Positions 19,490 through 28,900 are shown, counted from the stretch's first letter. The stretch is 64,000 bases of DNA from Ktedonobacterales bacterium (GCA_036557285.1 DATBHW010000020.1:1-64000); one strand, 5' to 3'. The notes: generated by a model from the letters alone, not told the origin. Translations and numbers: made by a program.

Positions 19490-20902
19490 ATGCCGCTGGA
19501 GGCTATGCCGGTACCGGCGCGCGAGCGTGTTGATAGCCAGGGGGCGCAGACCCATTCGCTCGCTTTCTTGCATGATGGCGCGCTCAAGCGCCAGCGCCCC
19601 CTCTCTCCAGATAAACGGGGTGTTCTGCGCCTTGCCCAACATGCGCTCAAGCAGGCTGATACGGTTATCATCTGCCTGGGAGGCCGGTCTGGCCGATTAG
19701 GTGAGTGTATTGTGGGGACCGCCCTGCTGGAGGGGATACTGCTGGCGCTGCGTTTTGTTGGGAAAGCCGGAACGGCGATCAGGGTGATAATAGACACTGG
19801 CGCGCTCGAACTCTTCGATGAACGGCTTTACCAGGAACACTACTGGCCTCAGATTCAGGTCTCTGGCGCGCCGGTTGGGCAAACACTTTCACGCGCTGAA
19901 GCGCTCATCCAACAAAGCGCGGCAAGGAAGAGCCTGGTCGTCGATCTCCATGGTGCGCATGATGGGATGCCTTATCTGCGGATTGAGAAAAGGGCGCTTG
20001 CTCGTTCGTCTGGGAGCCTGGATAGAGATGCCTGCACGGTTACGACGTTAGGACGCCTCTTCCGGGTCGGGGTGAGAAGCTATGCGCAGCGCGGGAGGCA
20101 CAGACGCTACGCCGATTTTATTGAGGATGTGTTTGATTTTCCCACTGGCGTGATCGATGGGCTTCTGGCGCAGCCACGGATATGGCTGAGCGCCGCCGAT
20201 GAAGCGCGATACGGCGCTCTGGCAGGCGAATTTCGGCTGCGGCGCTCCGCGCTCCAGGTGGTCTGTTTTTTCCAATCCATTGTCCTTGCCAAGTGTTATG
20301 GGAGATGGCGTGAGGCGCTGACGATGATGTGTCAGCAGGTTGCGCGCCGCTTTCCAGACCAGCAGATTGATTTTCTCGTCGCCTGTGGGCCGGATGAGGA
20401 CTTGCCCATAGGCGTCAAACTGGCCGATGTGGCCGATGAGTTCATTGATTTTACCGGGGACAATCGGAACGTGCGCACCAGCGTGCGCGCAACGCCTTCG
20501 CTGCGCGATCTGGCGATAGTGGTCAGGCACGCTGCGTTGGTCCTATCCAACGATACCGGGCCGGGCCATCTGGCTGGCGCACTGCGCATTCCTGCCATTG
20601 TCCCCTATCTTCCCGGCCAGGTGTATTCCAAGGCGGTGTGGGCCTCGACCCCTTGGCATCATGGAGTGACCCTGGAGCCTGCCCCATTTTGCGCTCAGCA
20701 AATAGAAGCAGCGGTACTCTGGGAGAGCACAGACATCATTGATAGCATACCTGCTGAACGCCTGGCGGTTGCCGCGCTGGGCGCGCTGGAAACCCGCTTG
20801 CTCAGCGATGGTTATAAAACTCCACGCTCCAACGCCACTCCTGGTAGTCCGGGGCATTCCACCACTGCTGCAAGATGCCTACCTCGCCGCCTGGGAGAAT
20901 GA
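19490..20902 (+). CDS. GT9-like (heptosyltransferase-type) GT-B glycosyltransferase
   Basis: A 470-residue protein. The C-terminal half holds the nucleotide-sugar-binding pattern of family 9 glycosyltransferases, LVLSNDTGPGHLAGALRIPA (about 347-366), and the N-terminal half has a Rossmann-like start, VIICLGGRSGRLGECIVGTA (59-78). Classical GT9 enzymes add heptose to lipopolysaccharide core, which a monoderm would not make, so the acceptor here is unknown. GGAG lies 8 bases before the ATG. The last 30 residues are coded inside the 3' end of the convergent gene and look unlike a GT9 C-terminus, as if the original stop was lost. Expression is probably controlled by the ATCTAATT boxes upstream. 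Confidence 0.65.
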   Translation: MPLEAMPVPARERVDSQGAQTHSLAFLHDGALKRQRPLSPDKRGVLRLAQHALKQADTVIICLGGRSGRLGECIVGTALLEGILLALRFVGKAGTAIRVIIDTGALELFDERLYQEHYWPQIQVSGAPVGQTLSRAEALIQQSAARKSLVVDLHGAHDGMPYLRIEKRALARSSGSLDRDACTVTTLGRLFRVGVRSYAQRGRHRRYADFIEDVFDFPTGVIDGLLAQPRIWLSAADEARYGALAGEFRLRRSALQVVCFFQSIVLAKCYGRWREALTMMCQQVARRFPDQQIDFLVACGPDEDLPIGVKLADVADEFIDFTGDNRNVRTSVRATPSLRDLAIVVRHAALVLSNDTGPGHLAGALRIPAIVPYLPGQVYSKAVWASTPWHHGVTLEPAPFCAQQIEAAVLWESTDIIDSIPAERLAVAALGALETRLLSDGYKTPRSNATPGSPGHSTTAARCLPRRLGE

Positions 20903-21185
20903 CCGGCGTTCCATAATCGGCTGCGGTGGGCCAGATGTCCTCGCGGGTGATCGTCTGGCCCTCTCGACGCAGACGGGCGATAGGGCTGTTGGCGGTGCGC
21001 AGCAGGTCGGCGCCACGCGCCAGCACTTCGCCGTCATCGGCGCGCACCTCGATATTGAGCTGCTGTGGCAAGGCGTGCGCCAGCAGCACATCCGTTGGAT
21101 TCAGCCGACCACGCGCAAAAGAGATACCGATTGGACCTACATCAGCGATCCACAGATCCCAAATCTGGCATGCGTTCTGAGTCAT
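20802..21185 (-). CDS. Small conserved-looking protein, unknown function
   Basis: A 127-residue soluble protein starting at the ATG at 21185, which has a perfect GGAGG five bases upstream; the frame continues upstream but without such a signal. It begins MTQNACQIWDLWIADVGPIG, has a mid-section with IEVRADDGEVLARGADL, and ends in WWNAPDYQEWRWSVEFYNHR, rich in Trp and Tyr. I do not recognise the family. Its 3' end overlaps the convergent GT9-like gene by 101 bases. It has no signal peptide or membrane segment and no obvious catalytic residues. Confidence 0.75.
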   Translation of the reverse strand: MTQNACQIWDLWIADVGPIGISFARGRLNPTDVLLAHALPQQLNIEVRADDGEVLARGADLLRTANSPIARLRREGQTITREDIWPTAADYGTPVILPGGEVGILQQWWNAPDYQEWRWSVEFYNHR

Positions 21186-21538
21186 TGCTGCCTCCTTTGG
21201 CTGCTTGGACATCTTCTTTACAGGACGCCATCGTCCTGCTATGATGTAGTGTATAAGACAATGAACTGCTACGCCAGTGCCAGTGTGGGGAAAGTGGTCT
21301 ATCGTATCCCGACTGTCCTCGATCCACCCGGAAATACCTTTGTGCGCTTGCCTGCGGTGACGCATCCAAAGATATGCTGCTTGCCGGATGCGGCATGAGA
21401 TTTGCACAAGCGGCGCTTGTCGGATGAGCGTTCCTGTGGTATGCTGGAAGAGCAGGCGAATAGCTATTTCAGGTGTCTGGCGATGCCGGGGGCGTGGGCG
21501 GCCATTCCCGGCAGGGGAGCGCACATGAAGGGAAGACA

Positions 21539-22654
21539 ATGGTGCTGAACAAGCTACTTTTTGCGGCGAGGTCAGGTGGCAGGCGCATTGGCGTCGGGTC
21601 GATCACCAAACTGCCTGGAAATATCATGCTGTTCCGTGATTTTATGACGGCAGTCAATTGGAAGACGGCCCAGGGAGAAGTGCAGTGGGCGCTCACCTCC
21701 AAAATCGCCCTGGTTGGCATGCCAAACAGTGGCAAGTCCACGCTCTTCAATACCTTCAAGGGCCAACGCATCTCGCCGGTTTCGCCGGAAGCAGGCACCA
21801 CCAAGACGCTGATTCGCGGCGCTTTTGGTCCCTTTGCGCTGATCGACACGCCAGGCCATCTGCCCGATATTATGCACCGAGGCATTAAAGAAGCTTCGGT
21901 CATCTTGCTGCTCATTGATGGCACGCGCGGCTTTACCAAAGAGGATGAGGCGCTCTACAAGGAAGTGAAGCACGCCGATAAGCCGATCATCGCTGTGGTG
22001 AACAAGATCGACCTGATGCGTACTGACCCGGAAGAACTGTGCGATGACCTGGCGGTGCGGCTGGAGATCGAAGAGGCGGTACCGATCTCGGCAAAAAACG
22101 GCACGAATGTAAACGAAGATTTGATTCCGGCGATGATTGATGCCAGCCCCGAAGCCGCCGTGGCGATTGGCCGCGAACTTCCGGCGTTTCGGCGGGCGGC
22201 AGTTGCCAAAATCATCCGCAACTCGACGCTGCTGAGCCTGGCCGCCGGGCTGGAGCCGGTGCCGCTGGTTGATATTCCTATTTTACTGGGGACACAGATT
22301 CGGCTGGTGCTGCGCATTGCCGCCATCTATGGTGAGCCGCTGACGGCCAGCCGCGCGCGCGAGGTGGTGGCGACCATTACCGCCGGGCTGACGCTGCGCT
22401 ATGTGGCCGAGCAGGCCGCCAAGTTGGTACCCTTTGGCGGCGACCTGATTTCGGGGGCCATTGCCGCCGCGGGTACGTGGGCTTTGGGGCAGGTGATGAC
22501 GGAATACTTTGAAAGTGGCAAACAGTTGAGCGGCGGCCAGATGCGCAGCATGTTCACGCGCTTCTATAAGATCTATCGGCAGGAAGACAAACGCCAGGCG
22601 CTGCTGAGTGAATCCAAGAAAAAGCATGCCTTGCTGCCCGCGCCCAAAAAGTGA
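21539..22654 (+). CDS. Era/FeoB-like GTPase with C-terminal DUF697-type domain
   Basis: A 371-residue protein with all G motifs: G1 GMPNSGKST, G2 Thr in EAGTTKT, G3 DTPG, G4 NKID, G5 ISAKNG. After the GTPase domain (about 50-220) comes a helical domain with two or three amphipathic or membrane-like helices (PLVDIPILLGTQIRLVLRIA and FGGDLISGAIAAAGTWALGQ), the DUF697/YcjF-type tail that often links GTPases to membranes. I choose the ATG at 21539 because AAGGGA lies a few bases upstream; the frame extends 22 codons further. Likely role: GTP-switched membrane or cofactor function, not defined. The next gene on the other strand ends 11 bases away. Confidence 0.85.
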   Translation: MVLNKLLFAARSGGRRIGVGSITKLPGNIMLFRDFMTAVNWKTAQGEVQWALTSKIALVGMPNSGKSTLFNTFKGQRISPVSPEAGTTKTLIRGAFGPFALIDTPGHLPDIMHRGIKEASVILLLIDGTRGFTKEDEALYKEVKHADKPIIAVVNKIDLMRTDPEELCDDLAVRLEIEEAVPISAKNGTNVNEDLIPAMIDASPEAAVAIGRELPAFRRAAVAKIIRNSTLLSLAAGLEPVPLVDIPILLGTQIRLVLRIAAIYGEPLTASRAREVVATITAGLTLRYVAEQAAKLVPFGGDLISGAIAAAGTWALGQVMTEYFESGKQLSGGQMRSMFTRFYKIYRQEDKRQALLSESKKKHALLPAPKK

Positions 22655-22665
22655 TTCGCCAGTGG

Positions 22666-23262
22666 CTACCACTCCTTGGGAACATCAACACCCTCGGAAA
22701 TGGAAATCCCTTTGTGTACCGCCGATTGCGGGACGATCAGCACATCTTTGCTGCCGCTGAGTGTACTCTGCGCCGAGACGCGCAAACCCGTTTGCAGATA
22801 GGTATCCCAGAAGTTGCGCGTGAGTTCATATTCAATGACGTTGAGCGTCTGCGGGTCAATCTCGGCATCACGAATGCGCCCCAGCAGCATGCCTTCGTCA
22901 GTGACGATTTCCAGCCCAATCAGGGTTTTCAGATCAATCATCCGATCAAATTCGGGCTGTCGGTTGTCCCCCATGCCCATTGGCGCGCCCAGAATCACCG
23001 CATGCTGCCCCACCCGTTTGACGGCTTCGCGCAAGACAAGATGCTCACCGCCCCCTGCTCCAGCGCCACGCACGCGCAGCGCCGCAACCCAACGCGCTGT
23101 CGGGTCAAGCAGCGCATCCTCTACTTTGCCCATTTTGAGCGCCTCTGAAAGGCTGATGACCCGCAGGCCACGCAGTTGCGTAATACGGATGGGTATGGTG
23201 CCTTCCCCAAGCGTCGAATGGGTGAGGCGATTCGCTGGCGAAGGCTGATCCTGGCTAAGCAT
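22666..23262 (-). CDS. PRC-barrel domain protein
   Basis: A 198-residue protein with two PRC-barrel-like repeats: the first about 22-95 (RITQLRGLRVISLSEALKMG ... VEDALLDP), the second about 105-180 (MIDLKTLIGLEIVTDEGMLL ... GRIRDAEIDPQTLNVIEYEL). PRC barrels bind RNA or protein partners, for example RimM with the ribosome and photosynthetic H-subunits. The start at 23262 has AGAGGT 6 bases before it; the open frame continues upstream through a degenerate repeat that codes only for repeated QNHYQ/KKHYH units, so I exclude that part. It ends 11 bases from the convergent GTPase gene. Confidence 0.7.
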   Translation of the reverse strand: MLSQDQPSPANRLTHSTLGEGTIPIRITQLRGLRVISLSEALKMGKVEDALLDPTARWVAALRVRGAGAGGGEHLVLREAVKRVGQHAVILGAPMGMGDNRQPEFDRMIDLKTLIGLEIVTDEGMLLGRIRDAEIDPQTLNVIEYELTRNFWDTYLQTGLRVSAQSTLSGSKDVLIVPQSAVHKGISISEGVDVPKEW

Positions 23263-23274
23263 GCTGTACCTCTT

Positions 23275-23375
23275 CTGATAGTGATTCTGTGATAATGGTC
23301 CGTGATAGTGTTTCTTTGATGATAGCCCTGTGGTAGTGGTTCTTTGGTAGTGATTCTGTAATAGTGGCCCTTCAG
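23275..23375. repeat. Degenerate tandem repeat upstream of the PRC-barrel gene
   Basis: Repeated units of the kind GATAGTGATTCTGTGATAATGG, GGTAGTGGTTCTTTGG and GGTAGTGATTCTGTAATAGTGG run head to tail. They occupy the stretch directly upstream of the PRC-barrel gene's ribosome binding site and may influence its transcription or mRNA leader. Confidence 0.65.
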
Positions 23376-23447
23376 GCAGAAGATGCGAGAGAGCGTCGCC
23401 TCTTCTGAAGGCGTTAGGGTCTGGCAACAACTATGCCATGACACCGC

Positions 23448-25304
23448 CTAATTGCTCGTTTTTGTTGGCTGCTCCGGCGCAGCGGGAGCGCCCGACCAGG
23501 GGCCGGGTTGGCCGCGATAGGCGCTGGTGAGCGGCAGGCGTCGGTCACGGCCAAAGGCGCGCCCGGTTATCTTGATGCCCGGCGGGGCCTGGCGGCGCTT
23601 ATATTCGCTCTTATCTACCAGGGTCATCACTTTTTGGACCGTCGGGCCATCGAAGCCCAGTGCCAGCATCTCCTCGAAGGTACGGTCATCCTCTACATAG
23701 GCGCGCAGAATGGGATCGAGGATAGGATAGGGCGGCAGGCTGTCCACGTCGCGCTGGTCGGCGCGCAGTTCCGCCGATGGCTCTTTGTCGAGGATCGCCT
23801 GCGGGATGACGCCGCCAGGGGTCAACGTATTGCGATAGCGCGCGAGGTCATAGAGCAGCGTCTTGAAGACATCTTTGAGGACGGCGAAGCCCCCGGCCAT
23901 ATCGCCATAGAGTGTGGCGTAACCAGTCGCCATCTCCGACTTGTTGCCTGCTGTTAAGACCAGCCAGCCAAACTTATTGGAGAGCGCCATCCAGGTGGCG
24001 CCGCGCAGCCGGGCCTGGATATTCTCTTCGGCCAACCCCGGCTCGGTCCCTGCAAAGGCGGGAGCCAGCGCAGCGAGCGCCGCGCTGAACATGTCGTCAA
24101 TGGAGATGGTGAGCAAGCGAATGCCCAGCCGCTCGGCCAACGCCTGCGCGTCGCGTGTGCTGCCTGCGGAGGAATAGCGCGACGGCATCGAAACGCCAAT
24201 GACATTCTCAGGAAAGAGGGCATCAACCGCAATCACGGCGGTGAGGGCAGAGTCAATGCCGCCGGAAATGCCAATAACCGCCTGCTTGAAGCCGTTCTTG
24301 TGGGTATAGTCGCGTGTCCCCAACACCAGCGCGGAGTAGATTTCGGCGAGGCGCTCTGGCTTTGGTTCCACTCTAGCCGGTGGGCGCGGAGTATAGTCGG
24401 GCTGCTCCAGGCTGGCGCGCGCCGGATGCGGGCGCTCTCGTCCGTTCTGTCCAGGGGGCCGGCTTTCGTCATCTGTTACCCGGATATGGGGTACCTGTCC
24501 ATCAGTGAACTCCAGGCGTTCTTTGCGGCGGCGTGGGTCATGCAGGCGCGTGCGGAAGACGGCTTCAACATCCAGATCGGCCAGCAGCAGGTCTTCGGCG
24601 CAGTGTTTGCCGCGAGCGATCAGGTTGCCGCTCTGATCGAAGATGACGCTGGCGCCGTCGTGAACCACTTCATCCTGGCCGCCCACCATATTGAGATAAG
24701 CGACGATCAGCCCATTATCCGCCGCGCGAGTGGCAAGCATCTTCTCGCGGAAGTCACCTTTTCCCGCGAAATATGGGGAGGCGTTGATGTTCACCAGCAC
24801 CTCGGCTCCGGCGTAGGCTTGCAGCGTGGCCGGGCCGGTGGGATACCAGATGTCTTCGCAGATGTTCACGCCCACCTGCACGCCGCTCGTCTCGAAGATC
24901 GGGCTGAGCGTACCTGCCTGAAAATAGCGATTCTCATCAAAGACGCCGTAGTTGGGCAGATATTGCTTGTAATAGACTCCGGCCAGTCGGCCAGAGTGGA
25001 TGACGGCGGCGGCGTTATAAATATCCACCTGGCGGTCCACGAAGCCAGCCACGATGGTGAGGCCGGGATAGTTGGCGGAGCGCCGGACCAGTTCGTCCAG
25101 GGCACGCAGGTTGTCGGCAACAAAGCCGGGCTTGAGCAGCAGGTCTTCGGGCGGATAGCCGGTCAGCGCCAGTTCGGGAAAACAGATCAGATCAGCCCCT
25201 GCCTGAGCAGCCTGCGCCGCGTTCTCAAGGATCAGGCGCAGGTTGCCATCCAGATCGCCAACAACGGCATTGATTTGGGCCAGCGCGATACGCAGATGAC
25301 GCAT
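23448..25304 (-). CDS. nadE: Glutamine-dependent NAD+ synthetase
   Basis: A 618-residue two-domain enzyme for the last step of NAD synthesis, amidating deamido-NAD with glutamine and ATP. The N-terminal nitrilase-type glutaminase has its triad at E44 (FPELALTGY), K113 (YYKQYLPNYG) and C149 (NICEDIWYP). The C-terminal synthetase has the PP-loop SGGIDS at 347-352, and PxRY in the following loop. A 50-residue low-complexity linker (about 270-320, Pro/Arg/Gln-rich) joins them and is longer than I would expect. GAGGAGG lies 8 bases before the ATG. A TACAAT -10 lies about 60 bases upstream without a good -35. Confidence 0.96.
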   Translation of the reverse strand: MRHLRIALAQINAVVGDLDGNLRLILENAAQAAQAGADLICFPELALTGYPPEDLLLKPGFVADNLRALDELVRRSANYPGLTIVAGFVDRQVDIYNAAAVIHSGRLAGVYYKQYLPNYGVFDENRYFQAGTLSPIFETSGVQVGVNICEDIWYPTGPATLQAYAGAEVLVNINASPYFAGKGDFREKMLATRAADNGLIVAYLNMVGGQDEVVHDGASVIFDQSGNLIARGKHCAEDLLLADLDVEAVFRTRLHDPRRRKERLEFTDGQVPHIRVTDDESRPPGQNGRERPHPARASLEQPDYTPRPPARVEPKPERLAEIYSALVLGTRDYTHKNGFKQAVIGISGGIDSALTAVIAVDALFPENVIGVSMPSRYSSAGSTRDAQALAERLGIRLLTISIDDMFSAALAALAPAFAGTEPGLAEENIQARLRGATWMALSNKFGWLVLTAGNKSEMATGYATLYGDMAGGFAVLKDVFKTLLYDLARYRNTLTPGGVIPQAILDKEPSAELRADQRDVDSLPPYPILDPILRAYVEDDRTFEEMLALGFDGPTVQKVMTLVDKSEYKRRQAPPGIKITGRAFGRDRRLPLTSAYRGQPGPWSGAPAAPEQPTKTSN

Positions 25305-25492
25305 GGCAGGGCCTCCTCATACTCTTCTACGCGGCATAAGCGTTTCTATTTCTTAACTTCTCTATTTATTGTAACATAGCTGCGTGGCCCATCAGTTGCA
25401 GGGGGACAGAGATCATTTGCGGATTGGATGAAGGCTGCCTGGCTACACATGCGCATCGAGCCATGTGTTGATGTCGCTCAGCACTGCTTACT

Positions 25493-26320
25493 TTAATCGC
25501 CAGCCTGTCGTCCATTGCTCTGGCGCTTGGGAAACGTCACCTTCAGCCGCCGCAGCATCGTTTCGTGGGCGCGCCATTCCAGCGTATCATCCAGCGGCGG
25601 CAGCGCGACTTCCGGCCCATATTTGCGCCGCAAGGCCAGCGTGAGCAGGTGATCGGCGAAGTGCGGGTTTTTGGGGAGCAGCGAGCCATGCAGATAGGTA
25701 CCAAAGGTGTTGCGATAGACCGCGCCTTCGGTATGGTCCTCGCTGTTGTTGCCGTGTCCGGCCAGCACTTTACCGAGTGGTTTAGACGTGCCTAGATAGG
25801 TGCGCCCGCCATGATTCTCGAAGCCCACCAGCGTCTGCCCCTGCCACTCGATGGCGATGTTGCCGATGCAGCGCGCCACACGCAGCCCTTTGTGAATGGT
25901 CCAGGCGTCGAAGACGCCTAGCCCTGGCATGTCGGGGCCAATGGCGGGGCGATAGTAATGGGCCAGCAGTTGATACCCCCCGCAGACGGCCAGGACCGGC
26001 ATATCATCTTCGATAGCGGCCCACAGGCCAATAGCCTTGATCTCGCGCAGGTCTTGCGCGACGGGAGCCTGTTCTTTGTCCTGGCCGCCGCCGATGAAGA
26101 GGAGATCGTATTCGTCGGGGGCCAGCGCGTCGCCCACGCCCAGGTGGCGCACCTGAAGATCAATGCCGCGCCAGCGGCAACGCTCGCGCAGCGACAGAAT
26201 GTTGCCCCGGTCCCCATAGAGGTTGAGTTGGTCAGGGTAGAGATGACCAAGGGTCAGTTGGTAATGGGGCTGCTCACCCCCTGCGGTATCGCCGGTCGCT
26301 GACGCTTCAAGTTCAGACAT
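25493..26320 (-). CDS. gatD: Lipid II isoglutaminyl synthase, glutaminase subunit
   Basis: A 275-residue class I (CobB/CobQ-type) glutamine amidotransferase. The nucleophile is C113 in LAVCGGYQLL, and the partner His is H211 in TFGTYLHGSLLPKNP; GatD lacks the usual third triad residue. It supplies ammonia to MurT for amidation of the D-glutamate of lipid II, a step typical of Gram-positive peptidoglycan. Its start ATGTCTGA overlaps the murT stop by 8 bases, so the pair is translationally coupled at a fixed ratio. The frame extends upstream inside murT, but the overlap start is the natural one. Confidence 0.94.
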   Translation of the reverse strand: MSELEASATGDTAGGEQPHYQLTLGHLYPDQLNLYGDRGNILSLRERCRWRGIDLQVRHLGVGDALAPDEYDLLFIGGGQDKEQAPVAQDLREIKAIGLWAAIEDDMPVLAVCGGYQLLAHYYRPAIGPDMPGLGVFDAWTIHKGLRVARCIGNIAIEWQGQTLVGFENHGGRTYLGTSKPLGKVLAGHGNNSEDHTEGAVYRNTFGTYLHGSLLPKNPHFADHLLTLALRRKYGPEVALPPLDDTLEWRAHETMLRRLKVTFPKRQSNGRQAGD

Positions 26321-27749
26321 CTTTACCCTCCCAATAAGGCGCGGTATAGCCGCGCCGCTCCAGTTCGCCGCGCACAGCCAGCATAGCGGTATAGGTCGGC
26401 ACGATATAGAGCGTTTCGCCTGTGGGCGTTGCATTGATGGCCTGGGTGATGGCGGCAGGAATGTCGCCTTCCACCGCCCCGCTGACCCCCCCGTATTTCA
26501 GGCGCACCGCCAGATCATCGGCGCGCGTGCCGGAGAGAGTCAGCGCCAGGTCTTTGCCGGTTAGCTGCTCAAAGTCTACATCCCATATCCACGAGATGTC
26601 GTGACCATCCGCCGTGTTATCATTGAGGACCAGCAGCAGATGCCTGGCCGGATTTGCGCTGAAGAGTGTGCGCAGTACTTCGGTAAAGCCGGTTGGATTT
26701 TTGGCGAGCATCAGGCGCAGGGTGCGTCCTTCGGCCTCGATAGTTTCGCCGCGCCCAAAGGCTGGGCGGAAACGCTCCAGGCCAGCCAGGACAGCAGGAA
26801 GATCGATGCCAAGCCCCGCAGCGACGGTGGCGGCGGCCAGCGCATTGTACACGTTATAGAAGCCTGGCAGGGCGATCAGTGCCTCGCCCGCGCCCCCTGG
26901 GCTGCTGATGGTGATACGCTGGCGATCAAACTGCTCTTTGGCAACCCCGGTGGCGAAAACCGCCGGTGCGGGACGGTGCTCGCCGCAGGAGGCGCAGGTA
27001 TAGTGGCCGATATGGCTGTAAAAGCGCAGGCTGTACTCCAGATCGGCCCCGCAGCGTGGGCAGGTGCGGGCGTCAATGGTCTGGCCTTGCTCGCTGGCTT
27101 TGCCCTCCGCCGCGATGGCCTGGCGGGCGTCGTTGATGCCATAAAAGAGCGTTTCACCGCGAAAGCTGGCGCTGAGCGCGGCAATCGAAGGGTCATCGGC
27201 GTTGAGGACCAGAACCGTCTCCGGCGAGATTTCCGCCAGCGTTTCGCGCCAGCGCATGGCAACCGTCTCCACTTCGCCATAGCGGTCAAGCTGGTCGCGG
27301 AAGAGATTATTGATGACGATGGCGCGCGGCTGCAACTCGCGCACGACGGCGGGGAAGGCGGCTTCATCTACCTCGAAAATGGCAATTGTATTGTCGCCCC
27401 GGCGCAGGCGGCCATCGAAATTAGCGCGAATAATCAACGCGGCGGCAACGCCGTTGATGAGATTGGAGCCTTCCCGGTTGCGCCAGACACGCAGCCCCCC
27501 TTGACGCAGGATAGCGGCGATCAGGCCGCAGGTCGTGGTTTTGCCGTTGGTGGCAGTGACAACGATGCTGCCCCTGGCAAGCTGGCCCGAAAGGCGGCGT
27601 ATTATGGTCGGGTCCACGCGGCGGGCCACGATGCCGGGCAGGCTGGCGCCGCCGCCCATGCCCAGGCGGCGGATCAGCGCCCCGGACAACCGCGCCAGTG
27701 TCACCGCTGCTGCGGCGCGCACTCCGCCTGTGCGTTCTCGACTCTGCAT
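26313..27749 (-). CDS. murT: Lipid II isoglutaminyl synthase, Mur ligase-like subunit
   Basis: A 478-residue Mur-ligase-fold protein that activates the alpha-carboxyl of D-Glu in lipid II with ATP for amidation. Its P-loop is ATNGKTTT (66-73). A four-Cys ribbon (C230, C233, C252, C255 in CPRCG and CASCG) interrupts the central domain, as in MurT of Staphylococcus and Streptococcus. The C-terminal DUF1727 domain begins near 345 (LAKNPTGFTEVLR), with the Asp of NDNTADGHDISWIWDVDFE. I choose the ATG at 27749 with AAGGGGAATGGGAAG upstream; the frame runs on to 27926 but crosses the probable promoter region. First gene of a murT-gatD operon. Confidence 0.94.
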   Translation of the reverse strand: MQSRERTGGVRAAAAVTLARLSGALIRRLGMGGGASLPGIVARRVDPTIIRRLSGQLARGSIVVTATNGKTTTCGLIAAILRQGGLRVWRNREGSNLINGVAAALIIRANFDGRLRRGDNTIAIFEVDEAAFPAVVRELQPRAIVINNLFRDQLDRYGEVETVAMRWRETLAEISPETVLVLNADDPSIAALSASFRGETLFYGINDARQAIAAEGKASEQGQTIDARTCPRCGADLEYSLRFYSHIGHYTCASCGEHRPAPAVFATGVAKEQFDRQRITISSPGGAGEALIALPGFYNVYNALAAATVAAGLGIDLPAVLAGLERFRPAFGRGETIEAEGRTLRLMLAKNPTGFTEVLRTLFSANPARHLLLVLNDNTADGHDISWIWDVDFEQLTGKDLALTLSGTRADDLAVRLKYGGVSGAVEGDIPAAITQAINATPTGETLYIVPTYTAMLAVRGELERRGYTAPYWEGKDV

Positions 27750-27902
27750 CTTCCCATTCCCCTTGAAAAAGAGACGAAGCGCAGCCTGGAAACGGTACTT
27801 TCGGACAGGCGCGCTGTGTGTGTGTATGTCTGCTTTAATGCTGAGAGTATCGCATGTGTTCCTGTTTCGGTCAAGTGGAGACCGAGGAACGGGCAACGGC
27901 AC

Positions 27903-27956
27903 AGTATAACGTCTGCCTGGAGGCATATTGGCAATAGGCTGCTGGCGTGGTACAAT
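27903..27956. promoter_or_regulatory. Divergent promoters for murT-gatD and yebC
   Basis: Plus strand: TTGGCA (27928-27933), a 17-base spacer and TACAAT (27951-27956), giving a leader of about 147 bases before yebC. Minus strand: TATACT (27908-27903), with no good -35, giving a leader of similar length before murT. The two -10 boxes are only 42 bases apart, and the yebC -35 sits where the -35 of the murT promoter would be. Confidence 0.6.
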
Positions 27957-28109
27957 GGCCCTACAAACACCAAGATACGACGAAGCAGTGTATATCTGCG
28001 CTCAGCATCCTCTATGCAGTACAACTTAGTGATGATGCGAGTAGGTGAAAGCGGGCAAAAGAGCCGCCTGCTTTCGGTCGCTTGAGAATCATGAGGGGGC
28101 GATTGCACG

Positions 28110-28871
28110 ATGTCAGGCCATTCGAAATGGGCGCAAATACGCCGACAAAAAGGCGTCAACGACGCCAGAAGAGGGCAGATTTTTACTCGCCTGGGGCGGG
28201 AAATCATCGTTGCGGTCCGCGAGGGCGGCAGTGGTGATCCTGCCGCGAACTTTCGCCTGCGTATGGCGGTCCAGCACGCGCGCGAAGCCAATATGCCAAT
28301 GGAGAATATCGAGCGATCCATCAAGCGCGCGCTGGGCGGCGGCGACGGCGCTTCGATTGAAGAGATTACTTACGAGGGCTATGGCCCGGCTGGCACTGCT
28401 GTGCTGGTTCAGGTGATGACCGATAACCGCAATCGCACAGTGGCCGAAATCCGCAATGTCTTCAGTCGCAACGGTGGGAACCTGGGTGAAAACGGCTGTG
28501 TAGACTGGTTGTTCGAGCAGAAAGGGGTGATTGAAATCCCCCTGGGCAAACTGAATGCTGATGAGGTAACGCTGGCAGCCATTGATGCCGGAGCCGAAGA
28601 TATGGACCCGGTAGAGGAAGGCGCCGAGACGCTGACGATCTATACCGATCCGGCGGAAGTGGATGCCGTGCGCGCCGAGCTTGAGAAGAAGAAGTACCCA
28701 ATCTCTAAAGCTGAGACCACGCTGATTGCCAAAACGACGGTTGAGCTTGATGACAAAACCAGCGTCCAGGCGTACCGTTTGATTGAGAAGTTGGAAGACC
28801 TGGATGATGTGCAGAACGTTTATACAAACGCCGAGTTCTCGGATTCTCTGGCTGCACAGCTTGAGGGCTAA
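28110..28871 (+). CDS. yebC: YebC/PmpR-family protein
   Basis: A 253-residue member of the YebC family, beginning with the signature MSGHSKWAQIRRQKGVNDAR. The middle domain has GYGPAGTAVLVQVMTDNRNR (about 90-109) and the third domain DVQNVYTNAEF near the end. Members act as DNA-binding regulators (PmpR) or, as shown for several, as ribosome-associated factors that help translation through proline runs. Position next to ruvC-ruvA is the common arrangement in many bacteria. GAGGGGG lies 9 bases before the ATG. A hairpin with a T-run follows the gene. Confidence 0.96.
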   Translation: MSGHSKWAQIRRQKGVNDARRGQIFTRLGREIIVAVREGGSGDPAANFRLRMAVQHAREANMPMENIERSIKRALGGGDGASIEEITYEGYGPAGTAVLVQVMTDNRNRTVAEIRNVFSRNGGNLGENGCVDWLFEQKGVIEIPLGKLNADEVTLAAIDAGAEDMDPVEEGAETLTIYTDPAEVDAVRAELEKKKYPISKAETTLIAKTTVELDDKTSVQAYRLIEKLEDLDDVQNVYTNAEFSDSLAAQLEG

Positions 28872-28900
28872 GGGCCGATGACAACCGCCAGACAGATGAT

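Noticed and set aside
24300-25379. 359-codon plus-strand open frame
   Set aside because: Antisense shadow of nadE, which has all catalytic residues on the other strand.
26601-28085. 494-codon plus-strand open frame
   Set aside because: Antisense to murT and its leader; low-complexity Ala/Gly/Asp content and no recognisable motif.
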